Origin: Eulemur rufifrons
Taxonomy: Eukaryota > Chordata > Mammalia > Primates > Lemuridae
DNA: 64,000 bases
Assembly (NCBI RefSeq): GCF_041146395.1
Contig: NC_090995.1
Location: 12,006,501 to 12,070,500 of the forward strand
Direction: 5' to 3'
The notes below the pieces were generated by a model. The model did not search any database and had not been told where the DNA came from. It saw only the letters and a list, made by a program, of their open reading frames with translations. Positions 46,911-57,689 of this stretch are shown piece after piece. The first letter of the stretch is position 1, and each line of letters opens with the position of its first letter. A program made the translations under genes and the position numbers.

Positions 46911-48235
46911 TATGAAGAAATACATATTTTAACTCTTGGTCTGTTTGTTACCTAAGATAAATTAGCTAACTTACCTTCCACTGTATGTGCTTCTTTTGCA
47001 GTTTATGTTCTTTTCCTCTTTTTAAAATTTTTATTCCTACATCCTACCCTGATTCTTCTTGTTCTTCTTCTTCTTTTTTTTTTTTTTTTGTAGTGGCAGA
47101 AATTGCAGGTTCCCCTTTCTCTCTTGCCTGTAACCAGAAGCTGTAAAAGATAACTAGTTATTTTCCCTGCGTGCCTTAGGGCTCATGGCTGCGCTGAGAC
47201 ATGGTGCTGCACTCCCGTGGGTTATTGACAAAAATCGACTTAAGAGTGGGGAGTGATATGAAACTGCTGGCTCCTCTCTTTTTTTTCTGACTCTGCTCTG
47301 CTTCTAGCAATCTCTAGCTGGGAGGACAGGCTCACTGCTGTTCAGCAAGCATACCAGCCTGGTTTCTGCTTTAGTCCCACCTCCCCTTCAAACCAGGCTC
47401 CTCCGGGCTCAGATCTTGCTATTCTAATCACAGTCTTTTGGGATTGTGCTTCTTTCTTTCTTCCCCAGAGAATCTGTGCTCTGCTCAAGATTAAAGAAGA
47501 TACGCTTTGGTTCTTGGCAATCAGCCCCTTCCCTCATTTTGCTTCATTGCTTGGTAAATCTGCTTCCTATTTTGCAATTTAAGATTGTATCATTTCCTTA
47601 TTTCATTGAAGATGAAGTTGTTTGTTAGGTTGTTTTTTTTCTCCTCCCTTTTTTTTTTTTTTTTTCATTATTAGTAGGTTTCCAGGAGGGGGATGCCATT
47701 TAAAAATATTTTTATTTTGCCATCTCTCACTAAAAGCCTCCACTAAACTATCTTTAAAATTTTAATGTAATTATTTAACCTCTACATCAATATTCAGAGT
47801 CAAGGGTAAAATAGTATATTTGATTCTATTTGATACATTGAATTTAATACAGGTTTTTCTTTTCCAACTTTTCAGTCTTTGCTAACATAATGTAGAATTT
47901 ATATCTAAAGTGTTATTGTATTAATATTTTACATCTCTTTTCTTATTAGATTTATTTATAATGGTTGCATAAGCAGATTTACAACCATTTCTCAGATATC
48001 TCTCTTACCAAGTTTCAGGGCTTGCAGCCAGTCATTTAAAACCTTCAATTTTTATTAGCTCTTAATTTTGTTTCATATTTCACTTTTTGGAGAAATATTT
48101 AATGCATTTGTTTTTTAAATTATATAAAGGTTGACTGATGGCCCTTGCATATCTGAGAATATCTTTCACATTATGGATTACATGGATGGATACACGATTC
48201 TTTGGTTAAAGCTTTCCCAGCCCCGGGTCAGTCAG
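46911..48235. other. Intergenic AT-rich sequence
   Basis: Includes TTC-rich and poly-T runs (47052-47090, 47648-47666). No gene or confident repeat. Confidence 0.4.
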
Positions 48236-48239
48236 TCTA

Positions 48240-48560
48240 GGCTTAGGGTGTGTCATGGTAACAAATGATCCCCAAATTTCCATCATTACAACCTCAAAGG
48301 TTTATTTTAGGTCATGCTACTATTTCCTTTCAGGTTGGCTGCTGCTCTGTGCCACATCACCTTCCTGCCAGCCCCCGAGCTGATGAAGCCTCTAGAATAT
48401 TGCTGGTTGTTCCAACACAGGGTAAAAAGAGCACAGCAGACTACATTCTGGCTCATCAGTTTCTGCTGGGAAGTAACACAGTCGTTGACACTTGCATTTT
48501 ATTGGCCAGAGCCAGTCGTATAGTCAAGCCTGTTGTCAATAAGTCAGGGAAGTAAAACTG
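48240..48560 (-). repeat. LTR-class dispersed repeat, antisense
   Basis: 'tcatggtaacaaatgatccccaaa', 'aacctcaaaggtttatttt', then 'attggccagagccagtcgta' resemble the family at 45906-46455, with a different middle. The frames crossing it are not genes. Confidence 0.5.
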
Positions 48561-49499
48561 TCCCTTGGGAAAAGGTAGCAAATATTTGTAAACAATGATA
48601 CAATCTATTACAACATCCATACGTTAAGACATTGCCCCATTTACGCTGGTATTTCCATTCATAAAGCAGGCGGCTAAATGAAGACTACTGCAACTGAGCT
48701 AGAGGAAACAGGAGTAGGGATAGGTGTAGGGGAAGGGAATAATGGCAGTTTTAGAGAATTGAGTATAAAGTATCTAGTAGGTAATTAATTGAGTATGAGG
48801 CTGAAAGTGCGGGGAAAGGTCTGCATTGGAGATATTAATTTATGTAATAAGTGTGTAGAACGGAATTCATTAGAATTACTGAGCGAAGCAGTAGCGTGAA
48901 GGTGTCACTTTAGAGAGCAGTAACTGTAGGGTGAGGCAGAGGGAAGAGAGTTGGGGAAGGAAAGAGGAAGACTGGGCAGAGAATTTGAGAGGAACCAGGA
49001 AAAAGCAGTATCATATAAACTGGGATTAGAGAGTATCAGGAAAATGAAGAATCAGCATTGCCAAACGAAGAACAGAGAACCTCTAGTATGAGACAGAAAG
49101 TGTTATTTTATGTTGCGTTAGGAGGTCATCGATGACTTTGGTAAGAGCAGAGTGCTAAATTTGGAAGCCAGTAACAGATAACTGAAGAATGAATATTAGG
49201 GGTTTGAGTGGAGAAATGAAGTATAAGTGGGCCACTCTTGAAAACTTCAGAGGAAAAAAAACCAGAAACTGGGAGACTGTTTCCCCTCATCTAAACAATG
49301 AAAAGACTTAGAACTATTTCAACGACCGAGTGTGTGTTTGTGTGTATGTGCATGTACATATTCGTTCTTATTTTATAAATAGGTGTATATATTATACAAG
49401 ATAACATTGCTTGAAATTTAAAACCAAAATTAATCACCATAGATACGTTTGAATAGTGTGAAATCCGTGCATTTATAGTCCGTCTTTAATGTCATGGTA
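48561..49499. other. Intergenic sequence
   Basis: Purine-rich, with no gene. Short TG-rich stretch at 49329-49353. 48,640-49,240 may be old L2 (antisense-like 'tgtgtagaacgg', 'gtaagagcag') but is too diverged to call. Confidence 0.35.
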
Positions 49500-49940
49500 T
49501 GTGTACTAGTCTGGGTTTCTACGAACATAGCTAGAGAGATAAAGATTGATTTATTATAAAGAGTTGGCTTATGTGGTTCTGGAGTCTTAGAAATCCGCGA
49601 CCTGCAATTGGCAAGTTGGAGACCTAGGAGAGTTGACGGTATTGTTCTAGTCTGAGTCCAGCTATTAGAGCAAGAGAAGACTGATGTCCCAAGTTGAAGA
49701 CAGTCAGGCAGGAAGAGCAAATTCTCCCTTACGCCACCGTTTTGTTCTATTCAGGCCTTCTACGGGTTGGATGAGACCCACCCACCTTGGGGAGGGCGAT
49801 GTGCTTTGCCCAGTCTACTGACTCAAATGTCAAGTTCACCCAGAAACATCCTCACAGACACAGGCAGACTAATATTTGACCAGATATCTGAGTACCCTGT
49901 GGCCCATTCAAGCTGACACATAAAATTAACCATCACTATG
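49500..49940 (+). repeat. Dispersed repeat family, copy A
   Basis: 'gtctgggtttctacgaacatagctagagag', 'gatttattataaagagttgg', 'tgggcgatgtgctttgcccagtctactgactcaaatg', 'acatcctcacagacacagg', 'aagctgacacataaaattaaccatcac' in pieces are landmarks of a common mammalian repeat. I could not assign a family name. It is the same family as 51130-51626 in reverse. Confidence 0.7.
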
Positions 49941-50425
49941 ATGATTCACACTAATTTAGTTTATTCCTTTTTATTATTTATTTCACATATGTAATTGTAA
50001 GACTAGCAAACATATTTGTTTTCTCTAACATTGCCTGCTGGACCTAGCTCTCCTAGTCAGAATGCTTGCTAATTTGGGGGCAGCCTCTATCCTCAAGACG
50101 ATACAGTATCCAGGGAGGAGACGTGAATGAATAAACAGTGACCTAGTTTTTTCTAGATCTTCTCTATCACTGAAATGCTTTGTGCTTCCTCTGTTGTTCT
50201 TCCTTATCTTTTGACATGTATTGCCACCATTCCATGCCTTTAAAAATCAAGTTTCTGTTTTACTGTACTTTTGCAGCTTCCGGGCAATGGTATGAAGGGG
50301 CATATTAACAAACGAAACAACCAAAAACACAGCCTGTGTTTTCTTTATTTTAAAATTTTTCTCTTGGATATTCCAAACTCAGAATAAAAAAAAAAAAATT
50401 TTTTTCTCAATAGCTTTGGTTTCTA
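49941..50425. other. Intergenic AT-rich sequence
   Basis: Poly-A/poly-T junction near 50387-50405. Nothing else recognised. Confidence 0.4.
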
Positions 50426-50622
50426 GATAGAACCAGTCACCCGTAAAGAGAGTTCTATTTTCCTGACTTGTCAAGAAATTAAAGCATTCTGAATTCAAAC
50501 TGAGGTTATAGAAAATCGATTACGGATAGAACAGTCACTAATAAATAGAGTTCTATTTTCTTGCCTTGTCAAGAAATTAAACCATTCTAAATTCAAATTG
50601 AGGTTATATAAAATCAATTACA
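50426..50622. repeat. Tandem duplication of a 98-99-bp unit
   Basis: The unit starts 'gatagaac' at 50426 and again at 50525. Both copies contain 'agagttctattttc', 'cttgtcaagaaattaaa', 'attcaaa' and 'tgaggttata'. The copies are about 85-90% alike by eye. Confidence 0.92.
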
Positions 50623-51129
50623 TAGTATCAAACACTCATTTAAAAAAATATATCCAAATTTAATTTAGTGTTCCAATAAGAGAAAGTAGTATGTGTTTAG
50701 AATTGTCAATAATCCCGCATATTTTATTTATTCCTTAAATTAATATATTTCATTAAGTTATGATAGGTATTAATTGCTTAAGTCAAAGATTTTCCTCTAT
50801 AATTTAGAAGATTTTTATGAAGTGAAATAGTGGTACCAAAATTGGAACAATAAAGAGCTGAAACACACAGTCATTGTCTTCACTGAATTTATACATACAT
50901 GTCACATAACATATAAAACTATAAAATTGCCTCTGTGAATATAAACAAAAAGTCTTTAATAAAATTTTTACCAAATTCAAAATTCCCAGTTAATAACTTT
51001 ATTTCCCCATTTACATTTTAGCCATAAAATTAACTGGTGGTTTTAACCAATTATGGCTACATTACTGATGTGGTCAGATTTAACTGTTAATCTGTTTTCA
51101 ATAATGCTAACAGCAACAACCACATGCTA
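50623..51129. other. Intergenic AT-rich sequence
   Basis: Nothing recognised. Confidence 0.4.
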
Positions 51130-51626
51130 AATTTTAAGCATCAACCAGACTGGATTAAAGAATACCTAGAGAATTGGTAAAGCATTCTATTTGGGTGTGT
51201 CTCTAAGGGTCTTTCCAGAGGAGACTGGAGTGTGAGTCTGGGAGAAATAAGCAGGGAAGATCTCCCCTCGATGTGGGTGGGCACCATCCAATCACCTGGG
51301 GGTCCAAATAGAACAAAAACAGAGGGAAGGTGAATTGCTCTGTCTCTCTTGCAGCTGGAAGACACTCTCCTGCCATAGGACATCAGGGCTCCAGGCTCTT
51401 CAGCCTTTGGACCAGGTCTTACACCATCCGTCCCCTGGGTTCTCAGGCCTTCATACTTGGGATGCACCAAGCCACCAGCATCCCAGGGTCTCTAACTTGC
51501 AGACGGCCTCCCCACAATTGCATGAGACAACCCCCCTAAATAAATCCCCTCTCATCTGTCTGTACATCTATGTTTCTATCCATACTCCTGGTTCTGTCTC
51601 TCTAGAGAACCCTAACTAATACACTA
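51130..51626 (-). repeat. Dispersed repeat family, copy B (inverted)
   Basis: Read in reverse complement: 'gttagggttctctagagag', 'gaggggatttattta', 'ggtgcccacccacatcgag', 'gacccttagagacacaccc'. It is the same family as 49500-49940 in the opposite orientation. Confidence 0.75.
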
Positions 51627-52390
51627 CTATAGAATACAGTCCTAATTTTCCATGTAGGAGAGTAATTAATTTTATATCATCCAGTGTAGTACTTTTTTGC
51701 ATGATTAAAAGACATATGGAATAAATTAGTAGTGTATTGTTGATCAGGAATTAGTAGTTGATTTCTTGCTACTTAAAATTGTTGAAGACCAACAAGTTAT
51801 TTTCCTTCTAGTCAGCAGATGGCAGTATTTTACTTTACTTGGCTAACTGAGGGTTCTGTTTCCTGAGTCCTGCAAGACTCAGCATTTCAACCTAATCCAT
51901 GAAATAACACAGGGGTTTTTTTGAGTTAACTTTATACTTTTTGACTCATAAATAAATATTATAGAGGTTGTTCTAGGTAAGAAAGAATCACATATATTTT
52001 AATCAACTTGAGCTTTCTTCAACTTTTAAAATTTTCTTTTTACTTGGGTTATTGTAAACAATTGTTTTCATTTTTGTAAACAGGAAAACTTTGTTTTTTT
52101 ACTTTATTCCTTAGCTTCCTTTCTAAGAAAGGTCAATGCTGAACAATAATTCTTGGAATAAAGTTTAGATATTTTTAAACTAATGTGGCACAGTGAAAAG
52201 TTTCTTTGGTTCAGCTTCTCACCTGTAAGGTGAACTCTTTCAACTTTGAAGTTTTTGAACTTGATACTGAGTCAGGAGACCTGGGTTTCACGCAGACTGC
52301 TACAAAGTCTTCACTAAATGATCTACAGTAATCTGTTTGAATTTTTTTTTTGCCAAAATTTTTTAATGGATGTAACAAATCTAGTCTACA
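51627..52390. other. Intergenic AT-rich sequence
   Basis: No gene or confident repeat. Confidence 0.4.
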
Positions 52391-52841
52391 CAGTTAACCC
52401 GTGAACAATGTGGAGGTTAGGGATGCCAACTCTAACCTGCCAAAAATCCATGTATAACTCTTGACTCCCCCCAAATTTAACTACTCATAGCCTATGGTTG
52501 ACCAGAAGCCTTATTGATAACACTAAGTTGATTAACACATATTTTGTATGTTATATGTCTTATATATACTGTATTCTTACAATAGAGTAAGCTAGAAAAA
52601 AGCAAATGTTAAGAAAATCGTAAGAGAGAGAAAATATATTTATTATTAATTAAATGCGAGTGGATCATTGTAAAGGTCTTCATCCTTGTCTTCACATTGA
52701 ACAGGCTGAGGAGGAGGAGGAGGAAGAAGAGGAAGAAGAGGAACGGTTGATCTTGCTGTCTCAGGGGTGGCAGAAGTGGAAGCAAAGCTGCTTATAACTG
52801 GATTTGCACAGTTCAAACCCACGTTTTTCAAGAGTCAGCTG
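52391..52841. mobile_element. Short Tigger-type (TcMar) non-autonomous element
   Basis: The ends 'cagttaacccgtgaacaa' and the inverse of '(t)tcaagagtcagctg' form terminal repeats. The interior has 'gattaacacatattttgtatg', 'tactgtattcttacaat', 'agtggatcattgtaaaggtcttcatcc', a GAG/GAA-rich patch (52703-52742) and 'ctgtctcaggggtggcaga'. At about 450 bp it fits a non-autonomous Tigger relative. The Pro/Leu-rich minus frame 52646-52831 arises from the GAG patch. Confidence 0.82.
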
Positions 52842-53928
52842 CATTTCACTTGTAAAGATACTGGTTTTGAAAGTCTGAATGCTCCATCAAAAATATGAAG
52901 AAGTGGACAATCAACTTACAGTAGAAATACAATTGGTTAATAATAAAGTCTTCAAAGAACCTGTTTCTATTATAATCCTGTTAATTATGATGAGCAAGAG
53001 CAAAAATTGATGTTATTCAGTTTCTTAATGTAGTCCTATTGTTCTTCAACATTTAAAGAAGCCTGATCTTCATTATTTACTTAATGAAGTAAATAATCAC
53101 AAACAATACACCAAGCTATATGCCTCCCCAAAAAACAAAACAAATGCTCTAGTACCTCTTTAGAATGTATTTAGAAGAAGAACGACAGAAAAAGTCTCTA
53201 ATTGGAACTTTCTAAAAGCATTTCCCCCCAATTAGAGTGCAGTAATGACTCTCAGTGGCGCTGTCTCGGGGATAGCTCGCCAGTTAATTATAAGGACTTC
53301 CATAAATTGGGGAGTGAAGAATGATACTAAAATTCAATCAGTGCAGATAAATATGGCTTATCATTATTCACTTGGTATTTTAGTCTATCTAAAGGGGAAG
53401 ATGAGGAACAGAAATACTGTCTTTTCTAAAGAGTAGAGATTATGAGGATAAAACCAAATATTTACCTAATACTACATTCTTGTCTGGAATAGACATTCAA
53501 TTCCCACCATCCCCAGAGACTTTCATTTGCTCACCCAGTTTCTTTTCCATCTGGTTCTTTCGAGTCAGGAAAAACAATACGGTAATTCTATTGTTGTATC
53601 TACTGGCCTGGGGAAATGGAAATATATCTTAAATGTAATAGTTACATAATTTAGTAGTTTAGTAATTGTTAAGTATGTCAATTCCTTTTAATTTTTGTGT
53701 TCCAACGTCATTTAGCACTCCATGTTCTTGTAATGAATATCTTAAAATTCTATAATTTCTTTATGCTTATCTCTGGGATAATTCTACCAGCCCAAGTTTA
53801 AATCACTTTCTTTTTAGGCATGAAAGCAAAGTTAAACGACGTAATTGTTTAAATAGCAAATTGTCAATACATATCATGTATCCTAACAATTTTCCAAAAT
53901 TTCTCTTTTCTATTACTTTTTTCCTTCC
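52842..53928. other. Intergenic AT-rich sequence
   Basis: No gene. 53,160-53,440 includes a short frame with no support. Confidence 0.4.
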
Positions 53929-54141
53929 TCTTACTTTTAGATATTTTTCATGAACATTTAATCTCTGTATTCCTTCATTTAGAGTTACACTTTGCTTATT
54001 CCATGGGCATAAAATTTTCAATCATGTTAAGAGCTATTTTTTTTTCTCTTACTTTTAGATATTTTTCATGAACTTTTTATCTGCCTTTATTTAAAATTAT
54101 GCTTTGTCTTCATAGAATTTTCCAATCATGTTAAAAGCAAA
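53929..54141. repeat. Tandem duplication of a 95-118-bp unit
   Basis: 'tcttacttttagatatttttcatgaac' in pieces starts at 53929 and again at 54047. Both copies continue with 'tttaa', 'ta(c/t)gctttg', 'ataaaattttcaatcatgtta' type sequence. The second copy is shorter, with small deletions. Confidence 0.85.
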
Positions 54142-55700
54142 TATGCCTCTGTTTATTGTTGCAGATATCCTCTTGATTGTTAATCTCCACAATCACCTTA
54201 TTCATGAGTCGTAAGTTGCAGACCAGGCTCCCGGTGCAGAACTGTTTAGAAATAGCTCTTCATGCTTTGCTCCCCTATTCCCAGAGGAGGTTGCTGCACA
54301 TGCCTAGATCTCTTTCCATCTGGCCTCTGCACAAAGGGTTTATCCCACTTTAACACAACTCTTTGTTTTATAGAGGATCTTGAGTTTATCTGAGAGTGAA
54401 TACATATGAAACAATAATCATGTTGCAGGAGAACCTGATCTGACCATTTTTAAAAATACTTGGATCTTAAGATGACAGTGAAACCACACTTAGCTGGCAA
54501 CAAAGACCAAAGGAGGTAAGGCTGTAATGATGACATTTCCGAAACAGAGCTGTAAAAAGTAAATATGAAGAGTCTGATTTCTCTGGCTTCTACCCATTAT
54601 GACAGTGCTTATGTTTATGTGGCTTCAGTAAAAAAGACAAAAAAAGCTTGCTACATTTATTTTTATGTGTATCGCTGAAAAACCTTTGTGAGATTTTCAG
54701 TTTGTAAGACATTAAAAAGAAAACTGCTGCATTTGCATACTGATGTATCCATTTATGTTACTGCGATATATTTTTAACAGAAAAATATTTATAATTACAG
54801 TATGAAGGAATTTTAACATGTAATTCTTCTTCTTTCAGTGTAAATAAAATCATGATGACAGCAGTCCTGAAACCTAATATTTGACTGAAAAAAATCTCCC
54901 TTTTAAAATGCATGGTGGTTTCAATGTTTAAAAGAAGTCGTGCTATTTTCTCACTCTGTGTATATTGATGTTATCTAAAGATTTTTCTTTCTAATACACA
55001 GTTTTATAAGTGAATACTTATGAGTCAAGAATTTTGTGGTAATTTTGTCTAGTAATAAGAGTGAAGAAACAGAAAATGTAAATAAAGAATAAACACCAAA
55101 AGGCCAAAGGGAAAGAATAACAAGAAAAAATGCACACACATGCACACTCTCATATAAGTACTTTGTTTTTTAATAATTCATTTCAAAATGTACTATACAA
55201 TATTGTCTCAAAGACTTTATTTGGGTTTAAAAGAGTTTTAGACCATGGTGCAGGTGTTGACTTCAAACAGAGGAATTACTGGATTGAAAGACGGCGACTG
55301 AAATTCTGAACATAACTGGGTACAGGATTAAAAGAAAACACTAGAATCATGTGCCCCCAAAGAATACTAGTATTTTTAGTAAAATGTATTTTTAGGTTTG
55401 TTTTGGCATATTCTTTTCAAAGAGCTTTGAAACGCTCTGTAATTTTTATAATTACAGAATCTTAGATTTGAACTTTTGAAAAATTACTCATGTTGAAGTA
55501 GAATCTTTAGATTCTACACTTTAAAACATTTCTCCCCATACTTGGGCTGTCGAAGGGAATAACCTTTGAACACATCTAGTCTCGTTCTGAAAGGGCAAGG
55601 TGCTTTTTCTTAATAGCCAATGCCCCTCAGATGCAAAAACTGATCCCTAAAGTGCTCACAGATAGTCACATGAGCCATTTATTAGCAGCACTGAACCTTG
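54142..55700. other. Intergenic AT-rich sequence
   Basis: No gene or confident repeat. The interval 54,600-55,100 is notably AT-rich. Confidence 0.4.
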
Positions 55701-55708
55701 TAGTAATC

Positions 55709-56239
55709 CAGCGGTCTCCACCCTTTTTGGCACCAGGGGCTGGTTTCATGGAAGATAATTTTTCCATGGATTGGGGGGAGGGGATGGTTTTAGGATGATT
55801 CAAGCACACTACATTTATTATGCAGTCAAACCTCTCTGCTAATGATGATCTGTATTTGCAGCTGCTCCCCAGCGCTGGTATCACCGCCTCAGCTGCACCT
55901 CAGATCAGCAGCTGCATTAGATTCTCATAAGGAGCCAAATTAGCTCCCCCGCACGTGCAGTTTGCAGTAGGGTTCGTGCTCCTAAGACAATCTAAGGCAG
56001 CTGCTGATCCGACAGGAGGCGGAGCTTGTGCGGTGATGGGAGTGATGGGGAGCAGCTGTGGACACAGAGGAAGCTTCTCTCCCTCATTGGCTGCTCACCT
56101 CCTGCTGTGCAGTCCGGGGGTGGGGGGGGTGGGGGGGGTGGGGGGGGTGGGGGGGGTGGGGGGGGTGGGGGGGGTGGGGGGGGTGGGGGGGGTGGGGGGG
56201 GTGGGGGGGTCCTACCAGGCCACGGTTTGGGGACCGCAG
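55709..56239 (+). mobile_element. hAT-type non-autonomous DNA transposon, complete
   Basis: Left end cagcggtctccaccc and right end ggtttggggaccgcag are inverted repeats. The flanks tagtaatc (55701-55708) and gaggaatc (56240-56247) agree at 6 of 8, consistent with an 8-bp hAT duplication. The interior contains 'tttggcaccaggg', 'aagataatttttccatgg', 'gcattagattctcataagg', 'ggcggagcttg' and 'cacctcctgctgtgcag'. The 4969-5299 element is an opposite-orientation, shorter relative. Confidence 0.8.
56116..56209 (+). repeat. G-rich minisatellite, (T+8G) x 10
   Basis: After GGGGG (56116-56120), T recurs every nine bases from 56121 to 56202, each followed by eight G (seven in the last). The 9-bp period keeps all frames open and creates poly-Gly, Gly-Gly-Val-type and poly-Pro frames that are artefacts. 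It lies inside the hAT element. Four or more G-runs of 8 make G-quadruplex formation very likely. Confidence 0.97.
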
Positions 56240-56247
56240 GAGGAATC

Positions 56248-56599
56248 GACAAGTAAATCAGTACAAAGGGGTCCTACTCCAAGGGCAAACTAGCTAGCAA
56301 GAAGAGAAAAAAACGAGCCCAACTTGCTTCATCTTCATTAGAGGAAATTCTGACACTTCTGTAGATGGCAACGTTAGGAAAAACAAGTTTGCCTTGAGAG
56401 CAATGGCAGGACCACTTCCCCCACCCTACGCCTGTTTCGGGGAGTCCACTCCCGACTGCTGATTCAGTTTGTCCCGCTGCCAGAACTGAAGCGTGACCCA
56501 ATTGTCCACTGGGTTGATTGGGAACAAACAACGGAGGGGCAAACTGATAACCACCTGGCAGTTCTAAGCGTCCTTGTTTGGTCTGACCACGGTGTGTCA
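56248..56599. other. Flank between transposon and CpG island
   Basis: Transition from intergenic to GC-richer sequence. The 190-codon minus frame 56274-56846 shows no domain. Confidence 0.4.
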
Positions 56600-57045
56600 G
56601 GGTTGCCAAACGATCAAAATAATGCCCCGCGCAGGAAGGAAAAGGAAAACCTACAACCTTAGGCAACCGATTCCAGGTCACGGACGGACACCGGGCTCGT
56701 CGCCCCTCGGTCCCATAATGGACGGGGGCCACACGCGAGCCCGTGCAGGTGTTTCCGAGCTGCGTAGTAAAACAGCTAGCGTGGGCAATTCTTTTGTACT
56801 CTCGAGTAAAACTAACGCCGTCTTGCGTTTTTTTTTTTTTTCCCACACCAGCAGAAGGGAGCAGGGTGAAGGAAAGCGGAACCCAGTCGTCCTTCCTCAG
56901 CGGAGTCTTGAGAAACTGGAAGCGAGGAGGGTGAGGCGGCGCGGCAGGGGCGGCGGAGGGAGAGGGAACGCCGGGCGGCCGCGTCAGGAAGCCCGCGGGG
57001 AGCAGGGCTGACAGGACAAACGGGGGCTCCGCTCCCGCCGGGAAG

Positions 57046-57090
57046 ATGGAGCGGCCGCCGCCAGCGAAAGGGGGCGAGAGCAGCCACTGA
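57046..57090 (+). CDS. uORF 1 in candidate 5'UTR (14 codons)
   Basis: ATG at 57046 (preceded by gaag, followed by G, a strong start context) and stop TGA at 57088. The peptide is MERPPPAKGGESSH. It is only translated if transcription starts upstream. Role, if any, would be to lower ribosome flow to the main ORF. Confidence 0.4.
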   Translation: MERPPPAKGGESSH

Positions 57091-57284
57091 GAGCGAGGCG
57101 CGAGCGGGAAGCAGAGGGAAGGGAAGGAAGGAAGGAGAGAGGAAGGGAGGCGGGAGGGGGAGCGGCGGCAATTGCGGCGGCCGGCCCGGGAGGAGGAGCG
57201 CGCGGGGAAGGAGGAGGATCCAGAGCCAGTCAGTCAGCCGGCCGGCGGGAGGCGGAGGAAGCCGGAGGAGGAGGAGGATTAAAG

Positions 57285-57362
57285 ATGGCCACCAACAGCT
57301 GCGGGCAACGGCAACAACCCCTCACTTTCCTGGATGGTCCCCGCGGGTCGGCCCGGCCTTGA
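57285..57362 (+). CDS. uORF 2 in candidate 5'UTR (25 codons)
   Basis: ATG at 57285 has A at -3 and G at +4, the best start context in the exon. The peptide begins MATNSCGQRQQPL. Its stop TGA (57360-57362) shares its A with the next ATG (TGATG), a geometry that allows reinitiation. No conserved peptide is recognised. Confidence 0.45.
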   Translation: MATNSCGQRQQPLTFLDGPRGSARP

Positions 57363-57396
57363 TGGCGAGGAGAAGCCCGAGGAGCGCCGAGGCTGA
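57334..57396 (+). CDS. uORF 3, overlapping in another frame (20 codons)
   Basis: ATG at 57334 lies inside uORF 2 in a different frame and terminates at TGA 57394-57396. The start context is weaker (T at -3). Its existence is clear, but use is doubtful. Confidence 0.25.
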   Translation: MVPAGRPGLDGEEKPEERRG

Positions 57397-57499
57397 GGCG
57401 GCGGCGGCGGCGGGGACCCAGCGAGGACGAGGACGCGGCGGAGCAGGGACCGGGGCGGGAGAAGGGAAAGGCGGCGGCGTCGCTGCCCCGGCCGCCTAG
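57362..57499 (+). CDS. uORF 4 in candidate 5'UTR (45 codons)
   Basis: ATG at 57362 overlaps the stop of uORF 2 by one base. The frame runs through the GGC repeat (Ala-rich 'AEAEAAAAAG') into an Arg/Gly-rich stretch and stops at TAG 57497. It ends 181 bases before the splice donor, so it cannot be the N-terminus of the main protein unless a different donor is used. Confidence 0.35.
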   Translation: MARRSPRSAEAEAAAAAGTQRGRGRGGAGTGAGEGKGGGVAAPAA

Positions 57500-57680
57500 C
57501 ACCGCCGCCCGCGCCGGCGGACCGGTTCCCGCACCGCACGGCCGCAGAATCAGGCCCGGCCCCCGGCCCCGGGCCCCGCCGCGCCCGCCGCCCCCTCCCC
57601 GTCGCCAGCGCGCCGCCGGCCCGCGGGGGTCCCCGCTCCGGGGCCAGGCCCGCCGGCGCCCCCCTACCCGCGCCCCTCCG

Positions 57681-57689
57681 GTGAGTGCC
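57681..57689 (+). other. 5' splice site of presumed intron 1
   Basis: ctccg|GTGAGTGCC. It matches the mammalian donor consensus at positions +1 to +6 (GTGAGT). Weaker candidates exist upstream, e.g. gaggGTGAGG near 56929. Confidence 0.65.

Larger units (their letters stand above)
56930..57680 (+). other. Candidate 5' untranslated first exon
   Basis: Lies in the core of the CpG island and ends 'gcgcccctccg' before gtgagtgcc (57681), a good splice donor. The exact start is unknown: 56930 is a soft boundary where GC content jumps. Each ATG between 57046 and 57680 is followed by an in-frame stop before the donor, so the exon appears wholly untranslated and the main start codon must be in a later exon beyond the window. 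GGC-repeat (57396-57412) and GAG-repeat (57262-57279) tracts are present. I cannot name the gene. Confidence 0.65.

Noticed and set aside
48314..48555. Overlapping 96- and 69-codon plus frames as a gene
   Set aside because: They lie in an antisense LTR-class repeat and share the same bases in two frames.
55955..56297. Poly-Gly, Gly-Gly-Trp/Val and poly-Pro frames
   Set aside because: They are translations of the 9-bp (T+8G) minisatellite, whose period is a multiple of three, inside a hAT element.
57001..57680. Naming the CpG-island gene
   Set aside because: Only untranslated sequence is present and I could not match it to a specific gene from memory, so any symbol would be a guess.
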